A stretch of 64,000 nucleotides of DNA from SABY01 sp964593705 (lineage in GTDB: Bacteria > Bacteroidota > Bacteroidia > Bacteroidales > 4484-276), in the NCBI GenBank assembly GCA_964593705.1, contig CAZQIV010000016.1, positions 12,884 to 76,883 on the forward strand, given 5' to 3'. The position numbers were made by a program, and so were the translations under genes. Positions 45,318 to 53,849 of this stretch are shown piece by piece. Each line of letters opens with the position of its first letter. Positions within the stretch are counted from its first letter, which is position 1. Under the pieces are notes generated by a model. It was not told the origin of the DNA. It saw only the letters and a program-made list of their open reading frames with translations, and searched no databases.

Positions 45318-45760
45318 ACTACTGCGAATTTAGTGGAGAGTAAAATATTAATGATCTCATAGTTGTTGGTGATAAAAATTTGTCAATAGATTCCCGCCTT
45401 GCTGCGAAGCGGGTCTCAGTCCCCGATTGGTCGGGATCCCGCACGTGCGGGACTGCACTCCTTCGAGGTGACATAAATTTGGGGGATTTGGTGGTGGGTG
45501 AAAGTGGGTGCGAAGCGCCCACTTTCACCCACCCCATTCACAGCCCGGGGCTTTGTCATTTCGACTGGAAAAACGTAGCGTAGCAAGTTTTGGAGGGAGA
45601 AATCTTTTCGATGCCGCATGTGCGGCAAGACCTGCCTCGCCAACACCATTGCTTGCACTAACGACCCGCTTCGCAGCGAGGCGAGCCTGGCCGGCAAGGC
45701 TGGCAAGGCGGGAATCTATTTACATTGATAGCCATTATTTACATCGACAAAAATGGTAGT
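45318..45760. repeat. ACTAC-bounded element, copy 2 (larger, inverted)
   Basis: Both ends and flanking internal segments are the reverse complement of copy 1 at 23966-24144. A ~260-bp GC-rich insert sits in the middle. Termini: ACTACTGCGAATTTAGTGG and TTTTTGT-type GGTAGT end. Confidence 0.65.
45493..45533. repeat. 19-bp near-perfect GC-rich hairpin
   Basis: The arm GGTGGGTGAAAGTGGGTGC pairs with its complement with one wobble, across a GAA loop. Confidence 0.8.
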
Positions 45761-45966
45761 AGAACCAAAAATGGAACAGAATCAATGCTACAAAATATTG
45801 CAAGCTAAATGAACTATGGAGGTGCCGGAAAAAATATTTTCTTAAAATGTTAAGAAGTGCTAAAAAAATACCGATCTTTATTTCTTGATTCATTTGCCTT
45901 CTGGATTTTTGCCGGTAAAATGAAATAATACAACTTGAATGAATAATCATTTAAAAAGATGAAAAC

Positions 45967-47124
45967 ATGAGAATAGGAATTGAAGGACAAAGGCTGTTTC
46001 GTGAAAAAAAACATGGAATGGACATGGTTGCACTGGAGCTTGTGAAAGAACTTCAGGGCATCGATACCGAAAACGAATACTACATCTATATTAAACCTGA
46101 TGTGGACAGCGATTGTTTGAGCGAGACTAAAAATTTCCATATTGTTGAACTCTCGGGCGGATCCTACCCTGTTTGGGAACAATCGGCGCTGCCCAAGGCT
46201 GCACGAAACGATGGTTGCGATATGCTCCACTGCACCAGCAACACGGCTCCACTCAACCCTAAAATGCAGCTCATTGTTACCCTTCACGATATTATTTACA
46301 TGGAGAAATCCTACCTGAAAATACTTGCCGATAAGGGAACCAACTACCAAAAATTTGGAAACGTTTATCGTAGGTACATCGTGCCAAGAGTTATGAAAAT
46401 GGCTGATAAGATAATCACCGTATCTAATTTCGAAAGAAACCGGATAGGCGAATTTTTTGGCCTTCCCGAAAATGATAACAGATTGGTTGCAGTTTACAAT
46501 GGGGTTAGTCGCCATTTTGAAAAGATAACTGATGAGGGTTTCCTTAAAAGGGTAAAGGCACAATACAAGCTGCCCGATAATTATTTTTTCTTTCTTGGCA
46601 ATACCGACCCAAAGAAAAATACCAAAGGTGTACTGAAAGCATTTTCAGATTTCCTGAAGCAAAGCGGAAAAGATTTTACGCTTGTAATGCTCGATTACGA
46701 CCGTGATGAATTAACAAAACTACTCAACGAAATTGGCGATCCCGGACTTGAAGATCACATCCACCTTACGGGCTATGTTGTAAACACCGACTTACCTGCA
46801 ATTTATACCTTATGCAAAGTTTTCCTTTACCCATCACTTCGCGAAAGCTTTGGAATTCCAATGCTTGAAGCCATGCGTTGCGGGGTGCCCGTAATTACAT
46901 CAAATACCTCGTCGATGCCTGAGGTTTCGGGAGGAAAAGCTGTAATTATCGATCCTTTCAAACCTGACGAAATTACCGGGGGCATCATTAAATTGTTAGA
47001 TGATGAAAAGTTTGCCGGTGAAATTGTTGAGCAGGGATATGAGCAGGCTGCGAAATTTTCGTGGAAATCGATGGCAGAGCATGTTTTGGAATTGTACAAG
47101 GAAGTTTATGAAAAAAATAAGTAA
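45967..47124 (+). CDS. Family 4 glycosyltransferase
   Basis: 385 aa, GT-B fold. N-terminal MRIGIEGQRLFREKKHGMDMVALEL, central DIIYMEKSY and KIITVSNFERNRI. The C-terminal donor domain has FFLGNTDPKKNTKGVLKAF and the E-x7-E motif in YPSLRESFGIPMLEAMRCGVPVITSN. It resembles mannosyl/glucosyl transferases of polysaccharide assembly. Restarts the locus after the repeat-filled gap. Confidence 0.9.
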   Translation: MRIGIEGQRLFREKKHGMDMVALELVKELQGIDTENEYYIYIKPDVDSDCLSETKNFHIVELSGGSYPVWEQSALPKAARNDGCDMLHCTSNTAPLNPKMQLIVTLHDIIYMEKSYLKILADKGTNYQKFGNVYRRYIVPRVMKMADKIITVSNFERNRIGEFFGLPENDNRLVAVYNGVSRHFEKITDEGFLKRVKAQYKLPDNYFFFLGNTDPKKNTKGVLKAFSDFLKQSGKDFTLVMLDYDRDELTKLLNEIGDPGLEDHIHLTGYVVNTDLPAIYTLCKVFLYPSLRESFGIPMLEAMRCGVPVITSNTSSMPEVSGGKAVIIDPFKPDEITGGIIKLLDDEKFAGEIVEQGYEQAAKFSWKSMAEHVLELYKEVYEKNK

Positions 47125-47136
47125 CACTTAATTATT

Positions 47137-48324
47137 ATGAAAATCAAAAACAGGGATATTGTAGTTGTTGGAATTCAACCATGGGATATTGAAATTGGCA
47201 GTAACTGTAAAGATATTGCAAAAGAATTTTCGGGAAACAACCGTGTATTGTATATTAACAACCCCGCAGATCAAATAAGCATTGTAACCCAACGAAATAC
47301 AAATAGAATAAAAAACAGAATAAAGGCGATTGAAGACCCCAGTGAAGCACTTAAGAAAATTAACGAGAACTTGTGGGTTTACACTCCACCTATTAAAACC
47401 TATCCCATAAACTTTTTACCCTCCACGGGTATATTTTCTTGGTTTAACAAGATGAATAACAAAAAATTTGCTAATAAAATTAATGATACTATTAAACAAC
47501 TCGGCTTTAAAGATTTTATACTATTTAATGATCAGCAAATGTTTTTAGGTTTCTACCTTAAAGAATACCTAAAACCAAGTACTTACATTTATTACATTCG
47601 GGATAATTTGATGAATGTGAGATATTGGAACAAACATGGAAAAACCATCGAACCAAAGCTAATCGCGAAAGCTGATTTAGTTTTTACAAATTCGCTACTG
47701 TACGAAGAGTACGCGAGAAATTATAATCCGAAAAGCTATATGGTTGGTCAGGGCTGTGATACAAAACTTTATACAGACGAAACCACTGAACTGGCAGATG
47801 AAATGAAAGACATGAAAAAACCGGTGATAGGTTATGTTGGCTATCTTTCATCCAAAAGGTTAGACATTGAGGTCATTGTTCATATTGCTGAAAACAGACC
47901 GGACACAACCATCGTGTTGGTAGGGCCGGAAGATGATGAATTTAAAGCTTCGAGATTACATAAAATGAAAAATGTAAAGTTCCTGGGTTCAAAAGAACCT
48001 GAATCCTTACCTTCATATATAAAGGGATTTGATATTGCCATCAACCCCCAACAACTTACCAAAGCAACCCGGGGAAATTATCCACGAAAAATTGATGAAT
48101 ACCTCGCCATGGGTATAGCCACCTTAGCCACAAAAACACAGGCGATGAAGTATTTTGCCGACTCGGTTTACCTTGCCAAAGATAAAGCAGAGTATCTTAC
48201 TAAAATTGATACTGCAATAAACGAAAACTCTGATGTACTTCGTAAGAAGCGTATGGAGGTTGGACACCTACACAGTTGGACAACATGTGTAAATTTAATG
48301 TACGATTATATCGATAAAAATTAA
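47137..48324 (+). CDS. Putative GT-B glycosyltransferase
   Basis: 395 aa. The N-terminal domain (DIVVVGIQPWDIEIGSNCKDIAKEF) and the donor-binding half (VIGYVGYLSSKRLDIEVIVHIAENRPDTTIVLVGPED; GFDIAINPQQLT...GNYPRKIDEYLAMGIATLATKT) fit the GT1/GT4 GT-B pattern, with D-E-Y at the E-x7-E region. Donor and acceptor unknown. The next gene starts 20 bases downstream. Confidence 0.8.
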   Translation: MKIKNRDIVVVGIQPWDIEIGSNCKDIAKEFSGNNRVLYINNPADQISIVTQRNTNRIKNRIKAIEDPSEALKKINENLWVYTPPIKTYPINFLPSTGIFSWFNKMNNKKFANKINDTIKQLGFKDFILFNDQQMFLGFYLKEYLKPSTYIYYIRDNLMNVRYWNKHGKTIEPKLIAKADLVFTNSLLYEEYARNYNPKSYMVGQGCDTKLYTDETTELADEMKDMKKPVIGYVGYLSSKRLDIEVIVHIAENRPDTTIVLVGPEDDEFKASRLHKMKNVKFLGSKEPESLPSYIKGFDIAINPQQLTKATRGNYPRKIDEYLAMGIATLATKTQAMKYFADSVYLAKDKAEYLTKIDTAINENSDVLRKKRMEVGHLHSWTTCVNLMYDYIDKN

Positions 48325-48344
48325 ACTCGCTAAAACACTGAACC

Positions 48345-49484
48345 ATGAATTTCAAGGGAAATTTTTATTTTTTGTGGAAATACTTTTCAGAAAGAAATCT
48401 CCGTGCACATTATGCCGAACACTATAAAGTTGAAATTGAATACTACAACAAGTATTCGGATAAGAAAGCGCAGAGTGTGATGAAAAGAGAAAGGAAAATC
48501 CTTCAGAAATATTGGGGCTGTTATCCTTTTCAATATATCAGGTATGGAATGTACAAAAAAACATGCTCCCTGAGCATTGATGAAATGAAAGATTTTATCC
48601 CAAATTATTTCGCCTATTATTTGTTCTTCCCAAAATCTTTCAAGGAATATGGTATAGTATCAGATGATAAAGAATTAACATATAGGGTTTTGGATTCGTA
48701 CCACATTAATCAACCTGTAATGCTGTTACAGTACAAGAATGAACTTTTTTATGATGTTGATAAAAATATAATTTCTAATGAGGATGCAGATGCTATAATA
48801 AAACAATCCGCAGCAAAAAAACTTTTTCTCAAACCAACAAAAGGATTGGGTGGCAGGGGAATACTGGTATTTAATAAAGAGAAGGATTTTATTGATAAAG
48901 AGCGAAATTCATTGTCATCTGAATTTATTTCTCATGCCTTAAGCAAAGCCGATGATTATATTCTTCAGGAAGGATTAAGTCAACATGAAGAATTAAATAA
49001 TATTTATCCTAAATCCGTAAATACTTTCAGGGTGATGACCAGCCTAAAAGATGGAAAGGCAACCATTTTGTTTTCAATGTTAAGGATGGGTCAGGGAGGA
49101 AATCAGCTTGATAATGCAAGTTTAATGGGCTTAGTATGTAAAATTAATCCTGAAAATGGAAAATTTGATAATATAGGCTACACAGGATTGGGAAAAACAC
49201 TGGCCAAGCACCCTGATACAGGGTTTGTATTTGATGGGTACGTGTTTCCGTACTGGGATGATATAAAAAAGTTTGTAATTAGCGCATCACAAAAAATTGA
49301 CAGCATAGGATTTATTGGATGGGATATTGCCTTTACTGATCAAGGACCGGCGGTAATCGAAATAAATGCAGGAGCCGGACTGGAATTTTTGCAAGATTGT
49401 CATGGTGGTGTTCGCAAGGCTTATGGTATTTCAAATCCAAAGAAATACTGGAAAAACTCTAAGTTTATTCTCAAAGATGATTAG
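48345..49484 (+). CDS. Sugar-transfer-associated ATP-grasp protein
   Basis: 379 aa. ATP-grasp features: KKLFLKPTKGLGGRGILVF (phosphate-binding loop), NTFRVMTSLKDG, and the metal-binding end FIGWDIAFTDQGPAVIEINAGAG (Asp/Glu/Asn). ATP-grasp enzymes of this kind occur in surface-glycan loci next to glycosyltransferases and probably ligate an amino acid or other carboxylate onto a sugar or lipid carrier. The precise substrate is unknown. The acyltransferase gene follows after two bases. Confidence 0.8.
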   Translation: MNFKGNFYFLWKYFSERNLRAHYAEHYKVEIEYYNKYSDKKAQSVMKRERKILQKYWGCYPFQYIRYGMYKKTCSLSIDEMKDFIPNYFAYYLFFPKSFKEYGIVSDDKELTYRVLDSYHINQPVMLLQYKNELFYDVDKNIISNEDADAIIKQSAAKKLFLKPTKGLGGRGILVFNKEKDFIDKERNSLSSEFISHALSKADDYILQEGLSQHEELNNIYPKSVNTFRVMTSLKDGKATILFSMLRMGQGGNQLDNASLMGLVCKINPENGKFDNIGYTGLGKTLAKHPDTGFVFDGYVFPYWDDIKKFVISASQKIDSIGFIGWDIAFTDQGPAVIEINAGAGLEFLQDCHGGVRKAYGISNPKKYWKNSKFILKDD

Positions 49485-49486
49485 CT

Positions 49487-50107
49487 ATGATTAACAAAAT
49501 TAAATCAAACCCCAAGACCAAAGCCTTTATTTTGTGGCTGATAACACCTAAACGAAATCCTCGTCCAAGATGGTTCATCAAGTGGTTTGTTAACCCATTT
49601 ATCCATAAAAAAGGAAAAGGCGCTACCATTAGAAGAAATTCCCGTGTAGATGTTTTCCCGTGGAAACGCTTTGAAATTGGCAAATTAACCACTATCGAAT
49701 CCTTTTGCACCATCAATAACGGTTCGGGCGATGTGATTCTTGGCGACCGCGTAAGGGTTGGGATTGGCTCGGTGATTATTGGGCCGGTTACCATGGGAAG
49801 TGGCTCCGGTTTAGGACAACACGTCTTTGTGGCAGGCTTTAATCATGGCTATGAGGACGCAAGTAAAAACTCAAGCGTGCAGCCCTTAACAATCCGACCC
49901 GTCATTATTGAAGAAGAAGCTCACATTGGCGCTAACTCGGTGGTTGTGGCCGGGATTAGAATTGGTAAACGTTCGCAGGTGGGTGCAGGAAGCGTTGTAA
50001 CCAAGGATGTACCACCATATAGTGTGGTGGCTGGAAATCCCGCCAGATTGCTGAAACAATACAACCACGAAACCGGTGTATGGGAAAAGGTATCTGCTAA
50101 AAAGTAA
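49487..50107 (+). CDS. Left-handed beta-helix (hexapeptide) acyltransferase
   Basis: 206 aa. Hexapeptide repeats run from ~60 to 190 (VILGDRVRVGIGSVIIGPVTMG, HIGANSVVVAGIRIGKRSQVGAGSVVTKDV), ending PYSVVAGNPARLLKQY, the signature of WbbJ/LacA-type O-acetyltransferases. The catalytic His is probably in VFVAGFNHGYED. It likely O-acetylates a sugar of the repeat unit. Confidence 0.88.
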   Translation: MINKIKSNPKTKAFILWLITPKRNPRPRWFIKWFVNPFIHKKGKGATIRRNSRVDVFPWKRFEIGKLTTIESFCTINNGSGDVILGDRVRVGIGSVIIGPVTMGSGSGLGQHVFVAGFNHGYEDASKNSSVQPLTIRPVIIEEEAHIGANSVVVAGIRIGKRSQVGAGSVVTKDVPPYSVVAGNPARLLKQYNHETGVWEKVSAKK

Positions 50108-50166
50108 GCCTAAACAAAGAAAATATTAACCAGTGAAATAAATGTTTTAACCAAATTTTTCCACCT

Positions 50167-51354
50167 ATGACAACAATTGCTATTCTCTTTTGGATTTTTC
50201 TTTTCATCATTTTCTATGCCTACCTCGGCTATGGTATTTTGCTATTCTTTCTTGTAAAAATGAAAAGATTATTTGGCAAACCTAAAACGGAAATCGATCA
50301 CGACTACGAACCCGAGGTAACGCTATTTTGCGCTGCATACAACGAAAAGGATTATGTGGATGCTAAAATAAAAAATTCATTTTCGCTGGAATATCCCCAG
50401 GAAAAAGTAAAGCATGTTTGGGTTACCGATGGTTCGGATGACGGGACTCCTGACCTGCTTAGAAAATATGAAGGTGTGAAAGTTTTTCATAAGGATGAAC
50501 GTGCCGGAAAAATTGCCGCCATGAACCGTGGATTAGATTTCGTAAAAACACCTATTGTTATTTTTTCGGATGGCAACACCATGCTGGGCAAAGAATCCAT
50601 TCGCAGAATTGTGAATATGTTCAGCAACCCCAAAGTTGGATGTGTTTCAGGCGAAAAACGCATTTATCAAAAAGATAGCGATAGCGCCGCCGGCACCGAA
50701 GGTATTTACTGGAAATATGAATCAACACTCAAAAAATGGGATGCTGAGCTTTATTCAGTTGTGGGTGCAGCAGGTGAGTTGTTTGCTATCCGTACAGAGC
50801 TATATCAGCATGTTGAAGGCGATACCCTGCTCGATGATTTCATTGTTTCGCTGCGGGTTGCCAAAAAAGGTTACACTATTCAATACGATCCGGAGGCTTA
50901 CGCAATCGAAACTTCATCGGCCAGTGTAAAAGAAGAACTTAAACGAAAAATCAGAATAGCCGCCGGTGGTATTCAATCTATTGTACGACTTAAAGAATTA
51001 CTCAACTTTTTTAAATACGGAACACTATCATTCCAATACATTTCGCACCGGGTACTTCGCTGGACACTTGCCCCAATAGGCTTACTTCTCATTTTAATCT
51101 TCAATGCTATCCTCTCGGCAAACATTGGTTTTTTTGAATTCTCGAGTGTTTACACCTGGACATTCTGGGGGCAAATAGCATTTTATGTTGCGGCTATGTT
51201 GGGCTGGTATTTGGAAAACAGGGAGATTAAAGTCAAAATTTTATTTATCCCCTACTATTTCTTTATCATGAATTACGCCGTTTACCTGGGATTTTTCAGG
51301 TACCTCAAAGGCAAGCAATCAGTAAAATGGGAAAGGGCTAAGCGGGCTATTTAG
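50167..51354 (+). CDS. Membrane-bound family 2 glycosyltransferase
   Basis: 395 aa. N-terminal span (IAILFWIFLFIIFYAYLGYG), GT-A domain VTLFCAAYNEKDYVDAKI, VTDGSDDGTPDLL, IFSDGNTML, DTLLDDFIVSLRVAKKGYTI, and an amphipathic region before three C-terminal spans. A typical QxxRW is not obvious (KIRIAAGGIQS). Last gene of the polysaccharide locus. Its TAG stop is supplied by the first three bases of a TAGTG-family element; without the insertion the frame would read TAA at the same place. Confidence 0.85.
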   Translation: MTTIAILFWIFLFIIFYAYLGYGILLFFLVKMKRLFGKPKTEIDHDYEPEVTLFCAAYNEKDYVDAKIKNSFSLEYPQEKVKHVWVTDGSDDGTPDLLRKYEGVKVFHKDERAGKIAAMNRGLDFVKTPIVIFSDGNTMLGKESIRRIVNMFSNPKVGCVSGEKRIYQKDSDSAAGTEGIYWKYESTLKKWDAELYSVVGAAGELFAIRTELYQHVEGDTLLDDFIVSLRVAKKGYTIQYDPEAYAIETSSASVKEELKRKIRIAAGGIQSIVRLKELLNFFKYGTLSFQYISHRVLRWTLAPIGLLLILIFNAILSANIGFFEFSSVYTWTFWGQIAFYVAAMLGWYLENREIKVKILFIPYYFFIMNYAVYLGFFRYLKGKQSVKWERAKRAI

Positions 51355-51486
51355 TGCCTGTCCATAAAGTCAACCTTTCCTATCCGAGGCCAAAGAATCT
51401 CCCGCAGATTTCGCTGATTTGCGCTGATTTTTTTCTGCGAAAATCAGCGTTATCTGCGGGAAACATTACTGAAAAGACGAACACTA
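51352..51486. repeat. TAGTG-family inverted-repeat element C with structured core
   Basis: 135 bp. Left end TAGTGCCTGTCCATAAAGTC, right end AAAAGACGAACACTA, flanked by TT on both sides. The core 51400-51461 has outer stem TCCCGCAGAT/ATCTGCGGGA and inner stem CGCTGATT/AATCAGCG, a compensated variant of the A0 stem. Confidence 0.78.
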
Positions 51487-51515
51487 TTTAAGCAATGCAA
51501 AAAAACGGGGCATGA

Positions 51516-51562
51516 AATCCTCGCAATTTTGCGGGATATGCAATCCTCGCATTTTTGCGGGA
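51516..51562. repeat. Two tandem AATCCTCGCA-T(n)-TGCGGGA hairpin units
   Basis: Copies at 51516-51537 and 51542-51562 each form a CTCGCA/TGCGGG-type hairpin between the converging polysaccharide locus and Fic gene. They may contribute to termination. Confidence 0.5.
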
Positions 51563-51622
51563 GAGGATTGATACGGCTTTTGTGGGTAAACCTGGCTATT
51601 TGCTGTTGCCAGGTACATTCAT

Positions 51623-52720
51623 CTATTCTATAATCAACTCATAATTTGTACTTCTACCACCAGATTCTTCTTGTTTAAGTATATCTTTTTCAATTAAATC
51701 TTTTATATCCCTTAGAGCAGTATCGGGTGAGCATTTTGTTATTTTAGCCCATTTTGAGGATTTCAATTTCCCTTCAAATCCATCCAACTGTTTATTTAAC
51801 ATCAATCGTTGCCTGCTATTCAAATTCGTTTCTTTGTGTTTATCCCAAAAATCTGCTTTCTGAAGCACTCTTTTTAGGGTTTCCCGGGTTGATTGCATTG
51901 TACGATATAAACAATTTAAAAACCAATCAATCCACTCGGTAATATCTCCGCTACTGTGCTGAACTTTTTGCAAGATATTATAATAAACCTTTTTTTCTAT
52001 TAATACCTGGTTCGACAAACTATAAAATCTTTGTGAGCTTTCTTCTGAGCGTGCCAGTAACATATCTGATATTGCTCTTGCTATACGACCGTTGCCATCA
52101 TCAAAGGGATGGATTATTATGAACCAAAAATGTGCAATGGCAGCTTTCAATACTCCATAAATCTTCGTTTCTCCGTTGAGCCACTCCAAAAATGTATTCA
52201 TTTCGTGGTTAACAATCATAGGTGAAGGAGCTTGAAAATGTATTTTCTCTTTCCCCATTGGCCCAGAACCCACTTGCATTTCACCGTTACGATAGCAACC
52301 GGTATCAATTCTGTGCATTCCACTCCAACCTGTGGGGAATAATGCAGCATGCCAACCGAATAATCGCTCTTTGTCAAGAGGTTCATCATACTTTTGCGTT
52401 GCATCTAACATCATCTCTACTACACCTTCAACATTTCTATCAGCGTGAACCAGGCCGGCAAAATCCAAACCTAATCTCCTTGCAATTGAAGAACGAACTT
52501 GTTCATAGTTCAATATTTCCCCCTCGATCTCAGATGATTTTAAAACATCAAGGGTTAAGGCAGAAAGCATTGCGTCTTCCTTTATTTTAAATCCCAGAGC
52601 CTCCATCTGTCCAAATATCTTTCCTTGTAAATGCCTGACTTTTCCTAATATCACATTTGTTTTTGGGTTATCAAAAGTGAACTCCGGCCATTGGTCATAT
52701 TGATAAATGTATTTTGCCAT
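51623..52720 (-). CDS. Fic family protein (DUF4172/Fic/winged-helix)
   Basis: 365 aa. N-terminal region (~1-80) with an inhibitory-helix motif matching [ST]xxxE[GN] in KSSEIEGEIL, central Fic core with the active-site loop HPFDDGNGRIAR (~203-214), and a C-terminal winged-helix-like domain (SSKWAKITKCSPDTALRDIKDLIEKDIL). Fic enzymes AMPylate or otherwise modify target hydroxyls using the loop His. The N-terminal Glu is expected to obstruct ATP binding until relieved. Autonomous gene with a -7 element directly upstream; no partner antitoxin visible. Confidence 0.92.
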   Translation of the reverse strand: MAKYIYQYDQWPEFTFDNPKTNVILGKVRHLQGKIFGQMEALGFKIKEDAMLSALTLDVLKSSEIEGEILNYEQVRSSIARRLGLDFAGLVHADRNVEGVVEMMLDATQKYDEPLDKERLFGWHAALFPTGWSGMHRIDTGCYRNGEMQVGSGPMGKEKIHFQAPSPMIVNHEMNTFLEWLNGETKIYGVLKAAIAHFWFIIIHPFDDGNGRIARAISDMLLARSEESSQRFYSLSNQVLIEKKVYYNILQKVQHSSGDITEWIDWFLNCLYRTMQSTRETLKRVLQKADFWDKHKETNLNSRQRLMLNKQLDGFEGKLKSSKWAKITKCSPDTALRDIKDLIEKDILKQEESGGRSTNYELIIE

Positions 52721-52739
52721 TTAAAAGTATTTTATGCGG

Positions 52740-52747
52740 CAAATATA
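52740..52747 (-). promoter_or_regulatory. -7 promoter element (TATATTTG) of the Fic gene
   Basis: CAAATATA on the plus strand is TATATTTG on the minus strand, 20 bases before the start codon. Confidence 0.45.
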
Positions 52748-52834
52748 CTGAATAAACTCCGCAGATTTAAGGAGAATAACGATGTTTTTCTCCGCGTAAC
52801 GGTACTCGGGCATTGTAAACATTGCTTGGTTTAA

Positions 52835-52881
52835 TAAAAAAAGGCAGGCATGTCACCAAATAAAATTGGTTGTATGCCTGC
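52835..52881 (-). terminator. Terminator of the FKBP operon
   Basis: GGCAGGCAT pairs with ATGCCTGCC, extended imperfectly by ACCAA/TTGGT. On the minus strand it is followed by a run of eight Ts. Confidence 0.8.
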
Positions 52882-52967
52882 CTGTTATTTTGAGCAAGTT
52901 CAACTATAAAATTCCAAATTCCTGAAAAGCGTGAGTAAGCAGGATTTTATGGATTATTATTAGAAAA

Positions 52968-53849
52968 TTACTTTATGATATCCAATAATTCTACATCAAA
53001 AATAAGTGGAGTATAGGCTTCAATCTGATTACCTGCACCACGTTCGCCGTAAGCCAGATTGGAGGGTATGATCAGTTTTGCTTTTGTACCAACATTCAAC
53101 ATTGCAATTCCTTCGTCCCAGCCTTTTATTACGCGACCCTGGCCTATCGGAAATTCAAAGGGTTGTCCACGATCAACAGAAGAATCGAATTTGGTTCCAT
53201 CGAATAGAAAACCCGAGTAATGCACCTTTACCTTATCCCCTTTTTGGGGTTTTGGACCCTTACCTTCCTCCTCAATAATTATATACAAACCTGATTCGGT
53301 AGCTTGTGTGGAAATATTGTTTTCTGAAAGATAATTTGCAATTATCGCAGCTTCGCCTTCTTTCAATTCCAAAATTTTAGCTTCTTTCTCCAGCTCAATT
53401 TCTTCCTCGGTTTGAATTTTCATGATTTTAACATGAAATAACAACTTATCAACTTCGGTAGCGAAATCAGGAACATGGGGGTACTCTGCTGTTTTAGTAA
53501 AAAAAGAGGCAGCATCCACGTAAAAAGCAACGCTGTCGCCCAAATGCATTATTTCCATCATTTCATAAAAATCTCCGGGAAATGCAGATGCCTTCATGGG
53601 CAGAACCATAACTTTGGCGGGTGTTTCGTTGCTATTAAAAAACAATGTATCCTCGGTTCCATAATTCATGCGCAACGACATAAGTTTACCAATATCCGGG
53701 GCTATTCTTCCATTGTACTTCTCAATGAATTTATATTTCAGTCCACTATCGGTGGTTTTAAACTTTGATCCCGGTTTTAGTATGGAGCAGGAAAAGCCAA
53801 AGAATACAACTGAAATAAAAAGGAAAATCCTGAAAAAGTGCAATTTCAT
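52968..53849 (-). CDS. Two-domain FKBP-type peptidyl-prolyl isomerase lipoprotein (copy 1)
   Basis: 293 aa. Lipobox FGFSCS (Cys ~21). A degenerate FKBP-like N-terminal domain (~35-150) contains FKTTDSGLKYKFIEKY, PGDFYEMMEIMHLGDSVAFYVDA. A charged helix leads to a canonical C-terminal FKBP domain (~185-293): KVHYSGFLFDGTKFDSSVDRG, VIKGWDEGIAMLNVGTKAKLIIPSNLAYG. It catalyses prolyl isomerisation in the periplasm, tethered to a membrane. Its ATG overlaps the stop of the preceding paralogue by one base (TAATG). Last gene of the operon. Confidence 0.9.
   Translation of the reverse strand: MKLHFFRIFLFISVVFFGFSCSILKPGSKFKTTDSGLKYKFIEKYNGRIAPDIGKLMSLRMNYGTEDTLFFNSNETPAKVMVLPMKASAFPGDFYEMMEIMHLGDSVAFYVDAASFFTKTAEYPHVPDFATEVDKLLFHVKIMKIQTEEEIELEKEAKILELKEGEAAIIANYLSENNISTQATESGLYIIIEEEGKGPKPQKGDKVKVHYSGFLFDGTKFDSSVDRGQPFEFPIGQGRVIKGWDEGIAMLNVGTKAKLIIPSNLAYGERGAGNQIEAYTPLIFDVELLDIIK

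Larger units (their letters stand above)
45009..45966. other. Repeat-filled gap inside the polysaccharide locus
   Basis: It is composed of element B (45010-45230) and an ACTAC-bounded composite (45318-45760). That composite itself includes a palindromic GTCTCAGTCCCCGA...CCCGCACGTGCGGG block (~45412-45473) shared with 59225-59286 and the hairpin 45493-45533. I see no gene. The AT-rich last 200 bases precede the next glycosyltransferase. Confidence 0.65.

Noticed and set aside
45850..46563. 237-codon minus-strand ORF
   Set aside because: It is antisense to the 5' half of a well-supported GT4 glycosyltransferase and has no family features.
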